DNA from: Streptomyces albipurpureus
Lineage (GTDB): Bacteria > Actinomycetota > Actinomycetes > Streptomycetales > Streptomycetaceae
DNA length: 64,000 nucleotides
NCBI RefSeq assembly: GCF_023701525.1
Contig: NZ_JAMQAW010000052.1
Location: forward strand, 62,001 to 126,000
Direction: 5' to 3'
Positions 32,657-41,378 of the stretch are shown piece by piece. How positions within the stretch are numbered: the stretch's first letter is position 1; each line of letters starts with the position of its first letter. Position numbers and translations under genes: made by a program. A model generated the notes under the pieces. That model saw only the letters and a program-made list of their open reading frames with translations, was not told the origin of the DNA and did not search any database.

Positions 32657-33729
32657 GTCTGGACCCACTGCTCCCGGTTCTTGGCGATGGTGTCGGGCGC
32701 GACGGTCTTCGGCTTGTCGATGACCGCACCGAACGCGGTGAACAACTCGGGCAGCTTGACACCCTTGACGACCGGGTTGACGAACATGTTGAGCGGCATG
32801 TCCTCCTGGAAGGTCTTGGAGACCATGAAGTCCAGCAGCGCCTTGCCGCCCGCCTCGTTCTTGGCGCCCTTCAGCAGTCCGGCGAACTCGATCTGCCGAA
32901 AGCAGGTGCCGGTGGCGACCCCGGTCGGGGCTTCCTTCAGCTGCGGCTTGGAGTAGAGGACCTCCACCGGTGGGCTGGAGGCGTAGGAGACCACCAGCGG
33001 CCGGTCGGCCTTGGCCTTCTTGCCACCGGCCGAGCCCGAGAACTCCTCGTTGTACGCCTGGTCCCAGCCGTCGACGACCTTGACGCCATTGGCCTTGAGC
33101 TTCTTCCAGTACTCCGTCCACTGGGCGTCGCCGTACTGGGCGACCGTGCCCAGGACAAAGCCGAGCCCGGGCGATGAGGTGGCCGCGTTCTCGACCACCA
33201 GGAGGTTCTTGTACTCGGGCTTGACGAGGTCGTCGAAGGTGTTGGGGGGCGCGAGTTTCTTGTCGGTGAAGTACTTCTTGTCGTAGTTGACACAGACATC
33301 ACCGGTGTCGACGGGCGTGACCCGGTGCTTGCCCCGGTCGAGCTGGACCTCGCCCTCGACCTGGTCCAGGCCCTTGGCCTCGTATCCGGTGAACAGACCG
33401 TTGCCGAGGGCCCGCGAGAGCAGGGTGTTGTCGACGCCGAAGAAGACATCGCCCTGGGGAGAGCCCTTGGTGAGGATCTCCTTGTTGAGGGCCGTGCCGG
33501 CGTCACCGCTCTTGAGGACCTTGACCGTGTATCCCGACTGCTGGGTGAAGTCCTTCAGCACCGAGTCGGAGACGGCGAACGAGTCATGGGTGACCAGGGT
33601 GACGGTCTTGGACTTGGTCCCGCCGGAGGCTTCGCCGTCCTTCGACCCCTCGTCGCCGCAGGCCGCGAGCGTGGTGACGCCCAGCGCCGCGGCCAGCGCG
33701 GTGACCGTGATCCTTTTGGTGGTGCTCAC
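32632..33729 (-). CDS. thiB: thiamine-binding lipoprotein
   Basis: A 365-residue solute-binding protein. Signal peptide MSTTKRITVTALAAALGV leads to the lipobox LAAC with the lipidated Cys at residue 24. ThiB/TbpA hallmarks are VTLVTHDSFAVSDSVLKDFT, GDAGTALNKEIL, GDVFFGVDNTLLSRAL and TPVDTGDVCVNYDKKYF. It binds thiamine or its phosphates outside the membrane and hands them to ThiP. First gene of the thiBPQ operon, directly downstream of the TPP riboswitch. Confidence 0.93.
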   Translation of the reverse strand: MSTTKRITVTALAAALGVTTLAACGDEGSKDGEASGGTKSKTVTLVTHDSFAVSDSVLKDFTQQSGYTVKVLKSGDAGTALNKEILTKGSPQGDVFFGVDNTLLSRALGNGLFTGYEAKGLDQVEGEVQLDRGKHRVTPVDTGDVCVNYDKKYFTDKKLAPPNTFDDLVKPEYKNLLVVENAATSSPGLGFVLGTVAQYGDAQWTEYWKKLKANGVKVVDGWDQAYNEEFSGSAGGKKAKADRPLVVSYASSPPVEVLYSKPQLKEAPTGVATGTCFRQIEFAGLLKGAKNEAGGKALLDFMVSKTFQEDMPLNMFVNPVVKGVKLPELFTAFGAVIDKPKTVAPDTIAKNREQWVQTWSSLVVK

Positions 33730-33822
33730 TGAGAATTCCTCCTGGGGGTGGCCAGGAAGAGACGCGGCCCCACCCGGTTCTCGGCGACGAGAATCCGGGC
33801 AGGGCGCAACAGCTTGAGTGAT

Positions 33823-33917
33823 GACCGAACTCCCTACCCAGAATGACCTGGGCGAGGTTCAGAGGGTCTGCGGTCTTCTCAAACCGCACTCTCAGCGCTG
33901 TGGCGCTCCCCTGTCGG
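33823..33917 (-). ncRNA. TPP (THI-element) riboswitch
   Basis: Read leftward from about 33917, the RNA shows the conserved order GACAGGGGAGCGCC ... GCGCTGAGAGTGCGG ... GACCCTCTGAACCT ... CTGGGTAGGGAGTTC. These are the GGGGAGC helix, the CUGAGAG pyrimidine-sensing loop, ACCCUCUGAACCUG and the GUAGGGA closing part of the TPP aptamer. It lies 94-188 nt before thiB. No strong terminator hairpin is seen between aptamer and gene, so control of translation initiation is likely. Confidence 0.93.
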
Positions 33918-33926
33918 ATATATGCA

Positions 33927-33955
33927 GATGTACGGGTCTCACCCTACAAGGTCAA
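33927..33955 (-). promoter_or_regulatory. putative promoter of the thiBPQ operon
   Basis: On the minus strand TTGACC (33950-33955) and TACATC (33927-33932) are 17 nt apart. The start point would fall right at the 5' end of the TPP aptamer. Confidence 0.55.
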
Positions 33956-34015
33956 CACCCGCGGCGGCAGGGGTCCCCTGGCCCGATAAATGCCACAAAG
34001 AGCGATAAAACAGCC

Positions 34016-35125
34016 TCAGCGCTCGGATGCCGCGAGCTGTCCGCAGGCCCCATCGATCTCCTGGCCCCGGGTGTCCCGCACCGTTACGGGGACGCCATGG
34101 GCCGCGATCGCGTCGACGAACGCCTTCTCGTCCTCGGGCCGGGACGCCGTCCACTTGGAGCCGGGCGTGGGATTGAGCGGGATGAGGTTGACATGGACCC
34201 GCTTACCCTTCAGCAACCGCCCCAGACGATCGCCGCGCCATGCCTGGTCATTGATGTCACGGATCAGGGCGTACTCGATCGAGACCCGCCGACCGGACTT
34301 CTCCGCGTACTCCCAGGCGGCGTCCAGGACCTCGCGCACGTTCCACCGGGTGTTGACGGGGACGAGGGTGTCGCGCAGCTCATCGTCCGGGGCGTGCAGC
34401 GAGACCGCGAGGCGGCATTTGAAGCCTTCGTCGGCGAAGCGCAGCATCGCGGGCACCAGACCGACGGTGGAGACGGTGATCCCGCGCTGGGTGATGCCCA
34501 GACCGTCCGGCTCGGGGTCGGTGAGGCGACGGATCGCGCCGACGACCCGGTTGTAGTTCGCCAGCGGCTCGCCCATGCCCATGAAGACGATGTTCGACAG
34601 CCGGGCCGGGCCACCGGGGACCTCGCCGTCACGCAGTGCGCGCATACCGTCGACGATCTGGTGGACGATCTCGGCGGTGGAGAGATTGCGGTCGAGGCCC
34701 GCCTGGCCGGTGGCGCAGAAGGGGCAGTTCATTCCGCAGCCGGCCTGGGACGAGATGCACATCGTCACCCGGTCCGGATAGCGCATCAGCACGGACTCCA
34801 CGAGGGTGCCGTCGTGCAGCCGCCAGAGCGTCTTACGGGTGGTGTCGTCGTCGCAGGAGATATGGCGTACGACGGACATCAGATCGGGCAGCAGCTCGGA
34901 GGCGAGTTTCTGACGTGCGGCGGCGGGGATGTCGGTCCACTGGGCCGGGTCGTGCGCATACCGCGCGAAGTAGTGCTGGGAGAGCTGCTTGGCCCGGAAC
35001 GGCTTCTCGCCGATGGCCGCGACGGCTTCCCTCCGCTCCTCGGGGGACAGGTCAGCGAGGTGCCGCGGGGGCTTCTTGGCTCCGCGAGGTGCGACGAAAG
35101 TGAGCTCTCCCGGGGCGGGGGCCAT
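34016..35125 (-). CDS. rlmN: dual-specificity rRNA/tRNA adenine-C2 methyltransferase
   Basis: 369 residues from ATG 35125 (GAGGAG upstream). A radical-SAM enzyme that methylates A2503 of 23S rRNA and A37 of some tRNAs. The [4Fe-4S] cluster motif is CGMNCPFC (near residues 133-140). The SAM/GxGEP motif is FMGMGEPLANY, and the second methyl-carrying cysteine is in GACGQLAAS near the C-terminus. Length and motifs are fully normal. It lies between the thiamine operon and cdsA, with a long untranslated gap upstream. Confidence 0.96.
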   Translation of the reverse strand: MAPAPGELTFVAPRGAKKPPRHLADLSPEERREAVAAIGEKPFRAKQLSQHYFARYAHDPAQWTDIPAAARQKLASELLPDLMSVVRHISCDDDTTRKTLWRLHDGTLVESVLMRYPDRVTMCISSQAGCGMNCPFCATGQAGLDRNLSTAEIVHQIVDGMRALRDGEVPGGPARLSNIVFMGMGEPLANYNRVVGAIRRLTDPEPDGLGITQRGITVSTVGLVPAMLRFADEGFKCRLAVSLHAPDDELRDTLVPVNTRWNVREVLDAAWEYAEKSGRRVSIEYALIRDINDQAWRGDRLGRLLKGKRVHVNLIPLNPTPGSKWTASRPEDEKAFVDAIAAHGVPVTVRDTRGQEIDGACGQLAASER

Positions 35126-35660
35126 GAGCGGTAACTCCTCAGTGAGACGACGCCAGACAGCCTCCGCGGGGGCGGAGCCGACGACGGTGTGGTGCCGGCG
35201 CACTCAGCTCCGCGACGGCCGCCCCGGGGCTGCGGGGCCAGAAGGGCGTGCCGCTGCATGAGCGACACGCCCTTCCAGGGTAACGGGTGCGAGGCCGGCC
35301 ACCGGGCCCCGGCGGATGGGCCCGCACACAGCCGCCGGCGGCCCGGGGTCCGTCGATGCACCAGCGCTACCGCTGTGGCGGCAGCGCTCACCCCCGGCGT
35401 ACCGGATATGACCGCCATCACCGAGTGCCGCTCCACACCCGCCACCCGCGCCGGACCCGAATCCACTCCACCGGGATACGCGAGGGAACCCCGAGAAGTA
35501 CTCGGCTCCCTGGCCGGCTCGCTCGGGAGCGGGCCGGCCAGGGAGCCAGTGAGCCAGAAACCGCGAAGCGGAGAAACGGAGAAACACGGAAGGCCACGAG
35601 TCGAAGCCGCCGGCGGTAGCCGTACGCCTCGCCCCGTGGCCCGGGCAACGCCAGGGTTTC
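35126..35660. other. 535-bp intergenic region
   Basis: Between the rlmN start and the cdsA stop, both leftward. No convincing gene. It contains a large perfect hairpin (35504-35547) and, to its right, short AAACGGAGAAAC-type repeats around 35565-35590. The left 100 bp should include the rlmN promoter. Confidence 0.55.
35504..35547 (-). terminator. terminator of the pyrH/frr/cdsA cluster
   Basis: GGCTCCCTGGCCGGC and GCCGGCCAGGGAGCC are perfect 15-bp arms. An inner CGCTC/GAGCG stem closes the loop. It lies 114 nt beyond the cdsA stop on the leftward strand. Confidence 0.75.
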
Positions 35661-36806
35661 TCAGCCTGAACCCACGAACAGGACCAGCAGCAACCACACC
35701 ACCGGAGCCGTGGGCAGCAGAGAATCCAGCCGGTCCATGATCCCGCCGTGCCCCGGAAGGAGCGTGCCCATGTCCTTGATGCCGAGGTCCCGCTTGATCA
35801 TCGACTCGCCAAGATCACCCAGCGTGGCGCTGACCGCGACCGCGAGTCCCAGCAGCAGCCCCTGCCACCACGCACCGCCGTCGATCAGGAACTCCATGAA
35901 CAGCGCGCCCGCCACCATCGCGAAGCCCAGCGCACCGAACAGACCCTCCCGGGTCTTGCCGGGGCTGATGCGCGGAGCGAGTTTGTTCTTGCCGAAACGC
36001 CAGCCCACCGCGTACGCCCCGGTGTCACTGACGATGGTGAGCACCAGGAAGATGAGCACCCTCTTGGCACCGTCGTCAGCGGCGAGCATCAGCGCCACGA
36101 ACGTCGCCAGGAAAGGAACGTAGAAGGCGGCGAACACGCCCGCCGTCACGTCCCTGAGGTATCCCGCGGGCGGTTCGGTCATGCGCCAGACCAGTACGGC
36201 GAGGGCCGTGAGGGCCATGGCGACCCAGGCTCCCTCCGCACCGCGCACATATCCGGCCACGACCATGGCCGCACCGCCGACCGCGAGCGGCACCAGCGGC
36301 GCCTTGATCTGCTTGCGCTCATCGAGCCGGGTGGTCAGCTCCCACAGCCCGACCACGACGGCGACCACCAGCACCCCGACGAACACCGCTTTGACCACGA
36401 ACAGCGAGGCCACGATCACCGCGCCGAGCCCGACTCCGACCCCTATGGCGGCACGTAGATCCCGGCCGGCCCGCTTCTTCTCCCGGGTGGCCTGACGGCC
36501 CGAGCGCTGGCGCCGGGACGGATCGGGCTGCGGGGTGGGCATGGGCTCCTGCGCGTTCTCATCGCGGAACAGAGGGCCGCTCAGCCGAGCAGCCCCCCGT
36601 TCGCGCTCATCACGTGATCCGTGATCGTCGTGGTCTTCGGCGTCTCTACCTGCATCGGGAAAGTCCGGCACGATCGGCATGGGCCGAGTCTGCTGTGCAT
36701 CACGCACATCGTATGCAGGACCCGCCGAGGCAGGTCCCTGGTCGGACGGCGGCCACTGCCCGACGTAACTGGCCCTCGCCGGGGCCCCCCAGGAAGAGTC
36801 GTTCAT
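35661..36806 (-). CDS. cdsA: phosphatidate cytidylyltransferase (CDP-diglyceride synthase)
   Basis: 381 residues. An extended hydrophilic N-terminus of about 110 residues, typical of streptomycetes, is followed by about eight helices. The CDS signature SATLGDLGESMIKRDLG, then IKDMGTLLPGHGGIMDRLDS, sits near the C-terminus (about 320-360). The enzyme makes CDP-diacylglycerol from CTP and phosphatidate for all phospholipid synthesis. ATG 36806 overlaps the frr stop (ATGA), so the two genes are coupled. Confidence 0.95.
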   Translation of the reverse strand: MNDSSWGAPARASYVGQWPPSDQGPASAGPAYDVRDAQQTRPMPIVPDFPDAGRDAEDHDDHGSRDERERGAARLSGPLFRDENAQEPMPTPQPDPSRRQRSGRQATREKKRAGRDLRAAIGVGVGLGAVIVASLFVVKAVFVGVLVVAVVVGLWELTTRLDERKQIKAPLVPLAVGGAAMVVAGYVRGAEGAWVAMALTALAVLVWRMTEPPAGYLRDVTAGVFAAFYVPFLATFVALMLAADDGAKRVLIFLVLTIVSDTGAYAVGWRFGKNKLAPRISPGKTREGLFGALGFAMVAGALFMEFLIDGGAWWQGLLLGLAVAVSATLGDLGESMIKRDLGIKDMGTLLPGHGGIMDRLDSLLPTAPVVWLLLVLFVGSG

Positions 36807-37363
36807 CAGACTTCGAGCAGCTCGGCTTCCTTGTGCTTCAGCAGCTCGTCCACCTGTGCCACGTGCTTGGCGGTGGTGTCGTCGAGCTCCTTCTCCCCGC
36901 GGCGCCCCTCGTCCTCGCCGACCTCGCCATCCTTGACCAGCTTGTCGATGGCTTCCTTGGCCTTGCGGCGCACGGCGCGGATCGAGATCTTGGAGTCCTC
37001 GGCCTTGCTCCTGGCGACCTTGATGTAGTCGCGGCGGCGCTCTTCGGTCAGCTCGGGGAACACCACACGGATGATGTTGCCGTCGTTGCTCGGGTTGACG
37101 CCGAGGTCCGAGTCACGGATCGCCTGCTCGATGTTGCGCATCGCGGTCTTGTCGAACGGGGTCACCACGGCCATGCGCGGCTCCGGCACCGAGAACGAGG
37201 CCAGCTGGTTGATCGGGGTCAGTGCACCGTAGTAGTCGGCCACGATCTTGTTGAACATCGCCGGGTGCGCCCGACCGGTGCGAATCGCCGCGAAGTCTTC
37301 CTTGGCGACCACGACGGCCTTCTCCATCTTCTCCTCGGCTTCGAGGAGGGTCTCTTCGATCAC
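36806..37363 (-). CDS. frr: ribosome recycling factor
   Basis: 185 residues from GTG 37363, the usual length. It separates ribosomal subunits after termination together with EF-G. The three-helix bundle is shown by MEKAVVVAKEDFAAIRTGRAHP, FDKTAMRNIEQAI, DLGVNPSNDGN and IRVVFPELTEERRRDYIK. AGGAG lies 6 nt before this GTG; the preceding GTG would be too close. It sits between pyrH and cdsA, as in most actinobacteria. Confidence 0.96.
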   Translation of the reverse strand: MIEETLLEAEEKMEKAVVVAKEDFAAIRTGRAHPAMFNKIVADYYGALTPINQLASFSVPEPRMAVVTPFDKTAMRNIEQAIRDSDLGVNPSNDGNIIRVVFPELTEERRRDYIKVARSKAEDSKISIRAVRRKAKEAIDKLVKDGEVGEDEGRRGEKELDDTTAKHVAQVDELLKHKEAELLEV

Positions 37364-37476
37364 CACTTGCTCCTGCGTGTCTTGAGTAGGCCCGGCGTTG
37401 CAATTCGGGCGGGCGGAACCTGTCTCGCGTCTTCCCCTGCACGGTGTCCGACCGGCAGGGCTTTGTCCATCCCTGA

Positions 37477-37494
37477 ACGGCCGTACCCGGCCGT
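37477..37494 (-). terminator. hairpin between pyrH and frr
   Basis: ACGGCCG and CGGCCGT form a perfect 7-bp stem with a 4-nt loop, 17 nt after the pyrH stop. A frr promoter would lie downstream, in the remaining 110 bp. Confidence 0.4.
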
Positions 37495-37511
37495 CCCTGG
37501 ACACCCCCGGG

Positions 37512-38306
37512 TCAGGTTCGAGTGCCCTGATCGCTCACGAGCGTGCCGATCTTCTCACCTCGGACGGCTCGCGCGATATTGCCCTCGGCGAGGAGTTCGA
37601 AGACCAGGATCGGGAGGCTGTTGTCCCGGCAGAGGGTGACCGCGGTGGCATCGGCGACCTTGAGGTTCCGGGTGATCACCTCGCCGTACTCCAGGGCGTC
37701 GTACTTCACCGCGTCGGGGTTGGTCTTGGGGTCGGAGTCATAGACCCCGTCAACACCGTTCTTCCCCATCAGCAGGGCTTCGGCGTCGATCTCCAGAGCG
37801 CGCTGGGCAGCGGTGGTGTCGGTGGAGAAGTACGGCATGCCCATGCCCGCGCCGAAGATCACGACGCGGCCCTTCTCCAGATGCCGCACGGCCCGCAGGG
37901 GGATGTACGGCTCCGCGACCTGGGCCATGGTGATGGCGGTCTGCACTCGGGAGTCGATGCCCTCCTTCTCCAGGAAGTCCTGGAGGGCGAGGCAGTTCAT
38001 CACGGTGCCGAGCATTCCCATGTAGTCGGAGCGGGCCCGGTCCATGCCGCGTACCTGGAGTTCGGCGCCGCGGAAGAAGTTGCCGCCACCGATCACGATC
38101 GCGATCTGGGCACCGTCGCGCACGACGGCGGCGATCTCACGGGCGATCGCGTGCACAACATCCGGATCGACGCCGAGCCCTCCGCCGCCGGAGAACGCCT
38201 CACCGGAGAGCTTCAGCATGAAGCGCCCGGCCTTGTTCACTTCGTGCTTCCCGTCGTGATCGTTGATGTCGCCGGCAGCCTCGTTGGCGTCCGCGCCCTT
38301 GTTCAT
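37512..38306 (-). CDS. pyrH: UMP kinase
   Basis: 264 residues from ATG 38306 (GGAG upstream). It phosphorylates UMP to UDP. A short acidic, strain-variable N-terminus (about 25 residues) precedes the amino-acid-kinase fold: FMLKLSGEAFSGGGGLGVD, IAIVIGGGNFFRG, DYMGMLGTVMNCLALQ, YFSTDTTAAQRALEI and LLMGKNGVDGVYDSDPK. The terminator of rpsB-tsf lies just upstream, so its promoter must be very close or transcription reads through. Confidence 0.96.
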   Translation of the reverse strand: MNKGADANEAAGDINDHDGKHEVNKAGRFMLKLSGEAFSGGGGLGVDPDVVHAIAREIAAVVRDGAQIAIVIGGGNFFRGAELQVRGMDRARSDYMGMLGTVMNCLALQDFLEKEGIDSRVQTAITMAQVAEPYIPLRAVRHLEKGRVVIFGAGMGMPYFSTDTTAAQRALEIDAEALLMGKNGVDGVYDSDPKTNPDAVKYDALEYGEVITRNLKVADATAVTLCRDNSLPILVFELLAEGNIARAVRGEKIGTLVSDQGTRT

Positions 38307-38334
38307 GGAGATCTCCTCGTGCACATACGAAGAA

Positions 38335-38377
38335 GGCCATTGCCGTCTGGGTGCTGGTGTCCCTGTCGGCAATGGCC
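38335..38377 (-). terminator. terminator of the rpsB-tsf operon
   Basis: GGCCATTGCCG and CGGCAATGGCC are perfect 11-bp arms. The leftward transcript continues TTCTTCG after the stem. It ends only 29 nt before the pyrH start codon. Confidence 0.8.
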
Positions 38378-38498
38378 TCCTCGTCAGATCTGCGGTCGTC
38401 CGGCGCCTCGGCGCAGCCCTGCCGCATGGCATTCGCGGCCGATGACTGCGGTGGAAACCCTAGCGGGCTCCCGGACCGATCGCGTACTCGCCGTCAGC

Positions 38499-39344
38499 TC
38501 AGGCGCCGACGCGAATGCGGGCGAAGCGCTTCAGCGTGAAGCCGGCCTCGTTCAGAACCTTCTGAACGGACTTCTTGTTGTCCTTGGCGAACGGCTGGTC
38601 AAGGAGGGTGATCTCCTTGAAGAAGCCGTTGACCCGACCCTCGACGATCTTCGGGAGGGCAGCCTCGGGCTTGCCTTCCTCACGTGAGGTGGCTTCGGCG
38701 ACGCGGCGCTCGTTCTCGACGACGTCGGCCGGAACTTCCTCACGGGTGAGGTACTTCGGCGCGAAGGCGGCGATGTGCTGCGCGATGTCCTTGGCGATGG
38801 CCGCGGCGTCGTCGCCACCCTTGTCCAGCTCGACCAGCACGCCGACCTGCGGCGGGAGGTCGGGCATGGTGCGGTGCAGGTAGACACCCACGTACGCGCC
38901 GGTGAACTGCGCGAAACGGTCGAGGACGATCTTCTCGCCAAGGTTGGCGTTGGCCTCGTCGACATACGCCTGGACGGTCTTGCCGGCCTCGATCTCGGAG
39001 GCGAGCAGGGTGTCAAGGTCGGCCGGGGAGGTCGCGGCGACGTGCGCGGCGAGCGTGTTGGCGACGGTCTGGAACCTGTCGCCCTTGGCGACGAAGTCCG
39101 TCTCGCACTTCAGCTCAAGCAGAACGCCGGAGGTCTTGTCCTCGGAGATGAGGGAGACCAAGGCGCCGTTCTCGGCGTTACGGCTCTCGCGCTTGGCGAC
39201 GCCCTTCTGCCCCTTGACGCGGAGCAGCTCGACAGCCTTGTCCACGCTGCCCTCGGCCTCGTCGAGCGCCTTCTTACAGTCCATCATGCCGGCGCCGGTG
39301 AGCTCACGGAGCTTCTTGATGTCAGCGGCGGTGTAGTTCGCCAT
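38499..39344 (-). CDS. tsf: translation elongation factor Ts
   Basis: 281 residues from ATG 39344. It is the nucleotide exchange factor for EF-Tu. The N-terminal UBA-like module ADIKKLRELTGAGMMDCKKAL contains the invariant TGAGMMDCK. The core shows LELKCETDFVAKGDRF (EF-Ts signature 2) and PKYLTREEVP. Downstream of rpsB with a 145-bp gap containing a hairpin, it is the standard rpsB-tsf pair. Confidence 0.97.
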   Translation of the reverse strand: MANYTAADIKKLRELTGAGMMDCKKALDEAEGSVDKAVELLRVKGQKGVAKRESRNAENGALVSLISEDKTSGVLLELKCETDFVAKGDRFQTVANTLAAHVAATSPADLDTLLASEIEAGKTVQAYVDEANANLGEKIVLDRFAQFTGAYVGVYLHRTMPDLPPQVGVLVELDKGGDDAAAIAKDIAQHIAAFAPKYLTREEVPADVVENERRVAEATSREEGKPEAALPKIVEGRVNGFFKEITLLDQPFAKDNKKSVQKVLNEAGFTLKRFARIRVGA

Positions 39345-39427
39345 GTCCTTGAATCTCTTCTCGAAAGTCAAAAGTCGAAGATCTGCCGAAGACCTTGCGA
39401 CGATCCGTCGAAGATCTACGGGTGTAC

Positions 39428-39462
39428 GGCGGGGGCCGATGCACCAGGCACCGTCCCCCGCC
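39428..39462 (-). terminator. hairpin in the rpsB-tsf gap
   Basis: GGCGGGGG and CCCCCGCC pair over a 19-nt loop that itself contains GGTGC/GCACC complementarity. It is probably a partial terminator or attenuator, as found between these genes in other bacteria. Confidence 0.5.
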
Positions 39463-39489
39463 GATTCACCTACCGAAGCTGTACGACGA

Positions 39490-40446
39490 TCAGGCCTGCT
39501 GCTCGGCGTCCGCTGCCGGGGCCTCAGCCTCGGCGGCGGGGGCCTCAGCGGCCGGAGCGTCGGCGGCGGGGGCCTCAGCCTCAGCGGCCGGGGCGTCCGC
39601 GTCGGCCGGGGCCTCGGCGGGAGCCTCAGCAGCGGCCTCAGCCGGCTTCTCGGCGTCGTCGGACTTCTTGTCGCCTTCGAGCAGGTCGCGCTCCCACTCA
39701 GCGAGCGGCTCGCCAACGGCCTTGTCGCCCGGCTTCGAGTCGCCGGTGGCGACGCCGGAACGGGCGATGAGGCCCTCGGCGACAGCGTCGGCGATCACGC
39801 GGGTGAGCAGGGTGACGGAGCGGATCGCGTCGTCGTTGCCCGGGATCTTGTAGTCGACCTCGTCGGGGTCGCAGTTGGTGTCGAGGATCGCGACGACCGG
39901 GATGTGGAGCTTGCGCGCCTCACCGACGGCGATGTGCTCCTTCTTGGTGTCGACGATCCAGACGGCGCTCGGCACCTTCTGCATCTCGCGGATGCCGCCG
40001 AGGGTCTTCTCCAGCTTGGCCTTCTCGCGGGAGAGGACCAGCAGCTCCTTCTTGGTGAGGCCAGAGGCGGCCACATCGTCGAAGTCGATCTGCTCAAGCT
40101 CCTTGAGGCGCTGGAGCCGCTTGTAGACGGTGGAGAAGTTGGTCAGCATTCCGCCGAGCCAGCGCTGGTTGACATACGGCATGCCCACGCGGGTCGCCTG
40201 CTCGGCGATCGCCTCCTGGGCCTGCTTCTTGGTGCCAACGAACATGATGGAGCCGCCGTGGGCAACGGTCTCCTTGACGAACTCGTAGGCGCGGTCGATG
40301 TACGACAGCGACTGGAGCAGGTCGATGATGTAGATGCCATTGCGCTCGGTGAAGATGAAGCGCTTCATCTTCGGGTTCCAGCGACGGGTCTGGTGACCGA
40401 AGTGGACGCCGCTTTCCAGCAGCTCCCGCATCGTGACGACGGCCAT
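39490..40446 (-). CDS. rpsB: 30S ribosomal protein S2
   Basis: 318 residues from ATG 40446 (AAGGAG 8 nt before). S2 core: MRELLESGVHFGHQTRRWNPKM, IYIIDLLQSLSYIDRAYEF, VGMPYVNQRWLGGMLTN, AVWIVDTKKEHIAVGEA and IPGNDDAIRSVTLL. The last 75 or so residues are a low-complexity Ala/Glu/Pro/Asp tail (EAPAADAPAAEAP), longer than in most bacteria, with a repetitive coding sequence. First gene of the rpsB-tsf operon. Confidence 0.97.
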   Translation of the reverse strand: MAVVTMRELLESGVHFGHQTRRWNPKMKRFIFTERNGIYIIDLLQSLSYIDRAYEFVKETVAHGGSIMFVGTKKQAQEAIAEQATRVGMPYVNQRWLGGMLTNFSTVYKRLQRLKELEQIDFDDVAASGLTKKELLVLSREKAKLEKTLGGIREMQKVPSAVWIVDTKKEHIAVGEARKLHIPVVAILDTNCDPDEVDYKIPGNDDAIRSVTLLTRVIADAVAEGLIARSGVATGDSKPGDKAVGEPLAEWERDLLEGDKKSDDAEKPAEAAAEAPAEAPADADAPAAEAEAPAADAPAAEAPAAEAEAPAADAEQQA

Positions 40447-40562
40447 AGCCGTATCTCCTTGGTTCTCGGTTGTGTCCTGACGCCCCGACGCGCCGTGCCA
40501 CTGGGACCGAGGAGCGCGGCCACCGAAACCTGAAAGGTGATTGGTGGCGGGGCGTGCGAAGT

Positions 40563-40596
40563 CGACTCGGTGACCCGAGTCGCCGATAGAAGTGTA
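40563..40596 (-). promoter_or_regulatory. rpsB promoter -10 and 5'-leader hairpin
   Basis: On the minus strand a TACACT -10-like hexamer (40591-40596) is followed immediately by CGACTCGG-GTCA-CCGAGTCG (40563-40582), a perfect 8-bp stem at the predicted 5' end of a leader of about 135 nt. No clear -35. It could serve S2 autoregulation or mRNA stability. Confidence 0.4.
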
Positions 40597-40703
40597 CGGG
40601 ACCCGTACGGTGCCGGGTGACGTCGTTGTCCACAACCGGCCGGTACTCCACAGATACCGGGCATGATCCGCTCGAATCGGCGTTGTGCGAGACGGTTTGT
40701 GCC

Positions 40704-41378
40704 ATGAATCGACGACTTCTCGGCTGGCATTTTCCTGTGTTCGGCTGGCTCATTTCTGGTGCCCTGCTGCTCATCGGCGCGGGGGCGACCCCATCGGCGT
40801 CGGTGGCCGACCACGCGACAAGGGCCGGCCCGGTCTCGGCCGTGATCCGCGCGGAGACCGCCGAGGCCCCTCGAAGCTGGCCCATGGGCCCACCGCGCCC
40901 CTTGGTGGTGCGGGGCTGGGAACCACCCGCGTCCAGCTACGGACCCGGCCATCGGGGGGTGGATCTGGCGGCACCGGCGGGTTCGGAGGTGCTGGCGGTG
41001 GCGGCCGGCCGGATTTCCTTCGCCGGCCAGGTGGCAGGTCGTGGAGTTCTGTCGATCAACCTCACCGGGACGGGTGATCCCGCGCTGCGCACCACATACG
41101 AGCCAGTCGATCCAGCACTACCCGTGGGTACGGAGGTGACTGCGGGGCAGCCGGTGGGCACGGTCGCTTCCGGTGCCTCCCACTGCGCGACGGGCTGTCT
41201 GCACTGGGGACTGCTACGCGGCACGGAGTATCTCGACCCGCTCTCCCTGCTGCCGCCGGGCATGCTGAGCCGCACGGGCCATCGACTGCTCCCGGTCACC
41301 GGTACACGACCGCTCACCCCGGAGGCCTCGCTGCCCGGCGCACCCGCTCTGGCTCACCGACCGCCACACCGGCCCTGA
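40704..41378 (+). CDS. secreted M23 (LytM-type) metallopeptidase domain protein
   Basis: 224 residues from ATG 40704. An N-terminal signal sequence (WHFPVFGWLISGALLLIGAGATPSAS) is followed by the M23 domain: GPGHRGVDLAAPAGSEVLAVAAG (His and Asp zinc ligands), GTVASGASHCATGCLHWGLLRG (last His pair). The usual HxH is CLHW, so the first ligand is replaced by Cys, which may weaken zinc binding; it could be a non-catalytic regulator like EnvC/NlpD. It is divergent from rpsB and followed by a repeat-rich gap. Confidence 0.82.
   Translation: MNRRLLGWHFPVFGWLISGALLLIGAGATPSASVADHATRAGPVSAVIRAETAEAPRSWPMGPPRPLVVRGWEPPASSYGPGHRGVDLAAPAGSEVLAVAAGRISFAGQVAGRGVLSINLTGTGDPALRTTYEPVDPALPVGTEVTAGQPVGTVASGASHCATGCLHWGLLRGTEYLDPLSLLPPGMLSRTGHRLLPVTGTRPLTPEASLPGAPALAHRPPHRP

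Noticed and set aside
31757..32956. Rightward frame opposite thiP/thiB
   Set aside because: It is antisense to the confirmed thiamine transporter genes and shows no domain.
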